A stretch of DNA of 64,000 nt from Apteryx mantelli (taxonomy: Eukaryota > Chordata > Aves > Apterygiformes > Apterygidae): the NCBI RefSeq assembly GCF_036417845.1, contig NC_089981.1:22960001-23024000 (forward strand), given 5' to 3'. This document shows positions 63,901 through 64,000 of the stretch, one piece after another; within the stretch, counting starts at the first letter, position 1, and each line of letters begins with the position of its first letter. The position numbers were made by a program, and so were the translations under genes. Below the pieces are notes generated by a model. It did no database searches, was not told the DNA's origin, and worked only from the letters and a program-made list of their open reading frames with translations.

Positions 63901-64000
63901 CACCAGCCCCTGGATCACCACCACCTCCACGGAATCACCCACCACAGTCACAACCTCCACCAGCACCCTCTCCACCTCCCCCAAAACCACACCACCAACC
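24876..64000 (+). CDS. MUC5AC: Gel-forming secreted mucin, MUC5AC type (31 exons seen, 3' end outside window)
   Basis: This is a spliced gene for a polymeric mucus glycoprotein. I see 31 coding exons with consistent phases, encoding a signal peptide (1-27), D1 (VWD about 80-235, C8/TIL to about 417), D2 (VWD about 433-600, C8/TIL to about 800), D' (about 801-890), D3 (VWD about 900-1060, C8/TIL to about 1300), then exon 31 with 27 CysD domains. The CGLCG motif of the VWF/mucin D domains is present in D1, D2 and D3. Phrases such as [54 protein letters not shown] and [17 protein letters not shown] fit MUC5AC better than MUC5B or MUC2, in my judgement from memory. Some CysD and linker sequence is closer to MUC5B. 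At least 6,055 residues are encoded here. The C-terminal D4, VWC and cystine-knot parts are not in the window. Confidence 0.9.
26900..26959 (+). CDS. MUC5AC: Exon 2: short N-terminal linker
   Basis: Sixty nt encode [20 protein letters not shown]. It joins exon 1 at phase 1 and exon 3 at phase 1. Acceptor is CAG, donor GTAAGT. Signal peptidase would plausibly cut after VQA at the start of this exon. The low-complexity, non-conserved sequence is normal for this part of the family. Confidence 0.82.
27068..27121 (+). repeat. Purine (GA-rich) microsatellite in intron 2
   Basis: An imperfect AAAGAG/GAGA tract of about 54 bp, entirely purine on the + strand except for two cytosines. Such tracts can adopt triplex structure; no role is shown. 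Confidence 0.85.
28642..28716 (+). CDS. MUC5AC: Exon 3: N-terminal linker to D1
   Basis: Seventy-five nt encode a variable stretch ending NILAVK, which lines up in length with the segment just before the first D1 cysteine in the family. Acceptor TTAG, donor GTAAGT, phase 1 on both sides. Confidence 0.83.
28850..29505 (+). mobile_element. CR1 LINE fragment in intron 3
   Basis: CR1-like phrases occur in order: 'ggtgtgacacctcatgtagg', 'gggtacaattctgattac', 'gaggcagagaggaactgtga', 'ggatgatcagggagatagga' and an end 'gagacccaggaggtctcttc' followed by 'cagtcttattcc'. Same orientation as the gene, decayed, borders approximate. Confidence 0.72.
29704..29965 (+). CDS. MUC5AC: Exon 4: first half of VWD1
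   Basis: Encodes [19 protein letters not shown] and continues through NYVF and [10 protein letters not shown] to the [13 protein letters not shown] strand: the start of the first von Willebrand D domain. N-glycosylation sequons NLS and NAT are visible. Starts in phase 1, ends in phase 2, donor GTACGT. An in-frame alternative acceptor 18 nt upstream (start 29,686) would add six residues; alignment length favours the start given. Confidence 0.95.
31002..31116 (+). CDS. MUC5AC: Exon 5: middle of VWD1
   Basis: Encodes [18 protein letters not shown] and [15 protein letters not shown], the beta-sheet core of VWD1 with the usual 'LxxxWNxxD' pattern. Enters in phase 2, ends in phase 0, donor GTAAGA. 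Confidence 0.95.
31581..31671 (+). CDS. MUC5AC: Exon 6: end of VWD1 with CGLCG motif
   Basis: Encodes [20 protein letters not shown] and then [10 protein letters not shown]. It contains the CGLCG motif and the DFNG loop (D/N-rich, Ca2+ site in D domains of this family). Sequon NQT is present. Donor GTAAGT, ends in phase 1. Confidence 0.96.
32085..32197 (+). CDS. MUC5AC: Exon 7: D1 link between VWD1 and C8-1
   Basis: Encodes [20 protein letters not shown] and then [18 protein letters not shown], the 'TPLEFGNLQKM' type connector typical of MUC5AC/MUC5B D1. Sequon NCT. Donor GTAAGA, ends in phase 0. Confidence 0.95.
32691..32907 (+). CDS. MUC5AC: Exon 8: C8 domain of D1
   Basis: Encodes about 72 residues with nine cysteines. 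These include [18 protein letters not shown] and [18 protein letters not shown], the standard C8 pattern ending in a Trp-Arg before the last Cys. Donor GTAAGT, ends in phase 1. Confidence 0.96.
33261..33386 (+). CDS. MUC5AC: Exon 9: TIL1, first part (GC donor)
   Basis: Encodes [20 protein letters not shown], then [20 protein letters not shown]: a trypsin-inhibitor-like cysteine-rich module with the 'C.DGCVCPPG' signature. The exon ends CTCCAG followed by GCAAGC, so the intron uses a GC donor. The phase-1 join to exon 10 makes PPG-MVFDD and requires this boundary. Confidence 0.93.
34430..34547 (+). CDS. MUC5AC: Exon 10: TIL1 end and E-type module
   Basis: Encodes [20 protein letters not shown] and then [18 protein letters not shown], completing TIL1 and starting the small module before D2. 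Ends in phase 2 inside a Cys codon, donor GTAACA. Confidence 0.94.
35035..35050 (+). repeat. Short (ATCT)4 microsatellite in intron 10
   Basis: Four ATCT units, probably too short to be very variable. Confidence 0.8.
35434..35572 (+). CDS. MUC5AC: Exon 11: start of VWD2
   Basis: Encodes [18 protein letters not shown], then [20 protein letters not shown] and SYVLTK: the entry into the second VWD with the 'G.H..TFD..' signature. Phase 2 in, phase 0 out, donor GTAAAA. Confidence 0.95.
37314..37424 (+). CDS. MUC5AC: Exon 12: VWD2
   Basis: Encodes [20 protein letters not shown] then [17 protein letters not shown]. The '[11 protein letters not shown]' block is characteristic of MUC5AC-type D2. 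Phase 0 both sides, donor GTAAGT. Confidence 0.95.
37836..37905 (+). CDS. MUC5AC: Exon 13: VWD2
   Basis: Encodes [20 protein letters not shown] then FSA, a VWD2 beta strand segment. Ends in phase 1, donor GTAAGT. Confidence 0.94.
38106..38243 (+). CDS. MUC5AC: Exon 14: VWD2
   Basis: Encodes [20 protein letters not shown], then [20 protein letters not shown] and the first Cys of the D2 CGLCG motif. Sequon NVT. Phase 1 to phase 1, donor GTAAGT. Introns 13 and 14 are only 200 and 83 bp. Confidence 0.95.
38327..38491 (+). CDS. MUC5AC: Exon 15: end of VWD2 (CGLCG) and link to C8-2
   Basis: Encodes [20 protein letters not shown] and continues to [20 protein letters not shown]. The second CGLCG motif is completed across the exon 14/15 junction. 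The exon ends [10 protein letters not shown], donor GTAAGC, phase 1. Confidence 0.96.
39262..39356 (+). CDS. MUC5AC: Exon 16: C8-2, first part
   Basis: Encodes [20 protein letters not shown] then [12 protein letters not shown], the 'HWC..L....GPF..CH' opening of C8. Ends in phase 0, donor GTACTT (weaker than average). Confidence 0.94.
39790..39990 (+). mobile_element. CR1-like LINE fragment in intron 16
   Basis: Contains 'ggtggtgaagctctggaaca', 'gactgcctgggaactttatg' and 'tcattggaaatctgtaagaa', a decayed match to the CR1 3' region ('ggtggtgaggcactggaaca ... ggttgcccagag'). The tail is lost and the borders are approximate. Confidence 0.55.
40402..40528 (+). CDS. MUC5AC: Exon 17: C8-2, second part
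   Basis: Encodes [20 protein letters not shown] then [20 protein letters not shown] and VC. This is among the most MUC5AC-like blocks in the window. Ends in phase 1, donor GTAAGT. Confidence 0.96.
41016..41271 (+). CDS. MUC5AC: Exon 18: TIL2 and following module
   Basis: Encodes about 85 residues: [20 protein letters not shown], then [20 protein letters not shown] and [20 protein letters not shown]. This is TIL2 plus its E module. Sequon NGT. Acceptor is TCAAG, with a poor pyrimidine tract next to the AG. Ends in phase 2, donor GTAAGA. Confidence 0.95.
41808..41857 (+). CDS. MUC5AC: Exon 19: short exon closing D2
   Basis: Fifty nt encode [17 protein letters not shown], the 'C.C..GKL.C' strand before D'. 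Phase 2 in, phase 1 out, donor GTAACA. Confidence 0.92.
42415..42515 (+). CDS. MUC5AC: Exon 20: D' (TIL') first part
   Basis: Encodes [20 protein letters not shown] then [14 protein letters not shown], the opening of the D' TIL module. Sequon NTT. Phase 1 in, phase 0 out, donor GTAAGT. Confidence 0.95.
42644..42795 (+). CDS. MUC5AC: Exon 21: D' second part
   Basis: Encodes [20 protein letters not shown], then [20 protein letters not shown] and [10 protein letters not shown], ending inside a Cys codon (phase 2), donor GTAAGA. It must join exon 22 at 43,354. A decoy acceptor at 42,968-42,969 would run into a stop. Confidence 0.95.
43354..43492 (+). CDS. MUC5AC: Exon 22: start of VWD3
   Basis: Encodes [20 protein letters not shown], then [20 protein letters not shown] and CEYVLVQ: the entry into D3, the domain that forms N-terminal disulfide multimers in this family. 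Phase 2 in, phase 0 out, donor GTAACA. Confidence 0.96.
43566..43625 (+). repeat. Duplicated splice-acceptor segment before exon 23
   Basis: 'aatatcattcccattttcag' (ending 43,585) and 'aatatcattccctttttcag' (ending 43,625) are near-identical and 40 bp apart. The second is the acceptor that keeps frame. The first would add 40 nt and an in-frame TAA. Confidence 0.85.
43626..43739 (+). CDS. MUC5AC: Exon 23: VWD3
   Basis: Encodes [20 protein letters not shown] then [18 protein letters not shown]. The [11 protein letters not shown] block is diagnostic of gel-forming mucin D3. Phase 0 both sides, donor GTAAGT. The preceding intron holds a duplicated acceptor (see findings). Confidence 0.96.
44070..44249 (+). 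CDS. MUC5AC: Exon 24: VWD3
   Basis: Encodes 60 residues including [20 protein letters not shown] then [12 protein letters not shown], very close to the MUC5AC version of this strand pair. Phase 0 both sides, donor GTACAT. Confidence 0.96.
44757..44996 (+). CDS. MUC5AC: Exon 25: end of VWD3 (CGLCG) and start of C8-3
   Basis: Encodes [20 protein letters not shown], then [19 protein letters not shown] and [20 protein letters not shown]. This is the third CGLCG motif with the N/D-rich Ca2+-type loop. Sequon NRT. Phase 0 both sides, donor GTATGA (weak). Confidence 0.96.
45602..45758 (+). CDS. MUC5AC: Exon 26: C8-3
   Basis: Encodes [20 protein letters not shown], then [20 protein letters not shown] and ISWRTPSIC. 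In the family this cysteine-dense C8 module helps carry the inter-chain bonds of D3. Ends in phase 1, donor GTGAGT. Confidence 0.96.
46242..46370 (+). CDS. MUC5AC: Exon 27: TIL3, first part
   Basis: Encodes [20 protein letters not shown], then [20 protein letters not shown] and GLEG at the boundary. The 'DYYNP.G.CEWHY.PCG' block is shared by MUC5AC and MUC5B. Phase 1 both sides, donor GTAATT. Confidence 0.96.
46701..46845 (+). CDS. MUC5AC: Exon 28: TIL3, second part
   Basis: Encodes [20 protein letters not shown], then [20 protein letters not shown] and ENCKS. Sequon NKS. Phase 1 in, phase 2 out, donor GTAGGA. Confidence 0.95.
48113..48156 (+). CDS. MUC5AC: Exon 29: short exon after TIL3
   Basis: Forty-four nt encode [15 protein letters not shown], joining the 'ENCKSC.C' module to exon 30. 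Phase 2 in, phase 1 out, donor GTATGT. The good phase fit and the family layout support this tiny exon. Confidence 0.92.
48254..48460 (+). CDS. MUC5AC: Exon 30: last D3-side module and first PTS residues
   Basis: Encodes [40 protein letters not shown] and then a Thr/Pro/Ser tail ([20 protein letters not shown]). Sequons NTT and NGT. This is where the globular N-terminus passes into mucin sequence. The DVIYNTTDG form is shared by MUC5AC and MUC5B. Donor GTATAT, phase 1. Confidence 0.95.
49845..64000 (+). CDS. MUC5AC: Exon 31: giant central CysD/PTS exon, open to window end
   Basis: From the acceptor ACAG at 49,844 the frame (codons starting at positions equal to 2 modulo 3) stays open for 14,156 nt to the last base. 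I read the first 2.3 kb codon by codon. The rest follows from an unbroken 519-bp period, which is divisible by three. It holds three diverged CysDs (49,865-50,164; 50,309-50,611; 50,834-51,139), PTS linkers of 48, 74 and 158 residues, and the 24-copy array. A single very large central exon with CysD domains is the known layout of MUC5AC and MUC5B. No stop or splice donor that breaks the frame was seen. Confidence 0.95.
49865..50164 (+). other. MUC5AC: CysD domain 1 (diverged)
   Basis: One hundred residues starting [14 protein letters not shown] and ending LCCVFVPC, with the [18 protein letters not shown] core. WSEW is a WxxW C-mannosylation motif. Codons mostly end in A or T, unlike the array copies. 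CysDs are small cysteine-rich modules (10 Cys) that self-associate without disulfides and tighten the mucus mesh. Confidence 0.95.
50309..50611 (+). other. MUC5AC: CysD domain 2 (diverged, closest in type to the array copies)
   Basis: One hundred and one residues starting [16 protein letters not shown] and ending [10 protein letters not shown]. It shares [31 protein letters not shown] and [12 protein letters not shown] with the array unit, so the array probably arose from a CysD of this subtype. AT-rich codons. Sequon NVT. Confidence 0.95.
50834..51139 (+). other. MUC5AC: CysD domain 3 (diverged)
   Basis: One hundred and two residues starting [14 protein letters not shown] and ending [10 protein letters not shown], with [18 protein letters not shown] and a [17 protein letters not shown] end, so it is closer to CysD 1 than to the array type. 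The alternation of the two CysD subtypes (1, 2, 3) fits the two-subtype pattern known for MUC5AC. Sequon NIT. Confidence 0.95.
51413..64000 (+). repeat. MUC5AC: 519-bp coding tandem array: 24 CysD + PTS units, continuing off the edge
   Basis: Array CysDs start at 51,614 and every 519 bp after, the last at 63,551. Each is 309 nt (103 residues, 10 Cys, opening [18 protein letters not shown] and ending [10 protein letters not shown]), followed by a 210-nt PTS linker (70 residues, nearly all Thr, Ser and Pro, one Trp). The only differences I found among units are these. (1) GAA or AAA at linker codon 42 (52,046 + 519n). (2) A silent ACT in linkers starting 57,632 and 58,151. (3) A silent CCT at 56,963 in one CysD. 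(4) A linked pair, silent CGT plus an ITP linker variant, at 58,637/58,682 and again at 62,270/62,315. The first linker (51,413-51,613) is slightly shorter and more diverged. Confidence 0.97.

Noticed and set aside
51413-64000. Regular repeats as a CRISPR array or satellite
   Set aside because: The repeat is 519 bp, in frame, with a conserved 10-cysteine domain and spliced mucin exons upstream. The sequence is plainly vertebrate.
51413-64000. GC-rich array as horizontally acquired DNA
   Set aside because: It lies in the middle of one exon and encodes the same domain type as the AT-rich CysDs before it. Recombination-linked GC bias is a simpler explanation.

Overview
The window is vertebrate genomic DNA, most likely from a bird and at least from a sauropsid. 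It carries several CR1 LINE fragments, including a 3' end with the typical ATTCTRT-type tail near 15,650. It also carries a spliced gel-forming mucin gene on the + strand. There are no prokaryotic features, and most short ORFs are chance or shadow frames.

Layout: 1-24,800 is AT-rich intergenic DNA with CR1 copies at about 15,415-15,648, 15,680-15,912, 22,600-23,170 and 23,985-24,350. I recognise no conserved protein there. One weak two-exon candidate for a small secreted protein lies on the - strand at 11,823-12,800. A TATA box (24,801) and a perfect 9-bp hairpin in the presumed 5'UTR precede the mucin start codon at 24,876.

From 24,876 to the right edge runs one gene, called MUC5AC (MUC5B is the alternative). 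I placed 31 coding exons, and all splice phases agree. Thirty exons (24,876-48,460) encode a signal peptide and the D1-D2-D'-D3 assembly region: three VWD domains with their C8 and TIL modules. Exon 31 starts at 49,845 and stays open to the last base (at least 14,156 nt). The protein inside the window is at least 6,055 residues. The C-terminal D4/VWC/cystine-knot exons lie outside.

Exon 31 begins with three diverged, AT-rich CysD domains separated by unlike Pro/Thr/Ser linkers. At about 51,413 it changes abruptly to GC-rich sequence: an exact 519-bp (173-residue) tandem array. Each unit is one 103-residue CysD plus one 70-residue mucin linker. Twenty-four CysD copies lie in the window (27 in total), and the array runs off the edge. 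Copies differ at only a handful of positions, silent sites included. This points to recent homogenisation and a strictly alternating 'one CysD per short PTS' polymer.

Expected division of labour, from knowledge of the family: D1-D3 drive pH- and Ca2+-dependent packing and N-terminal multimerisation, PTS linkers carry O-glycans, and CysDs form non-covalent cross-links that set mucus pore size.
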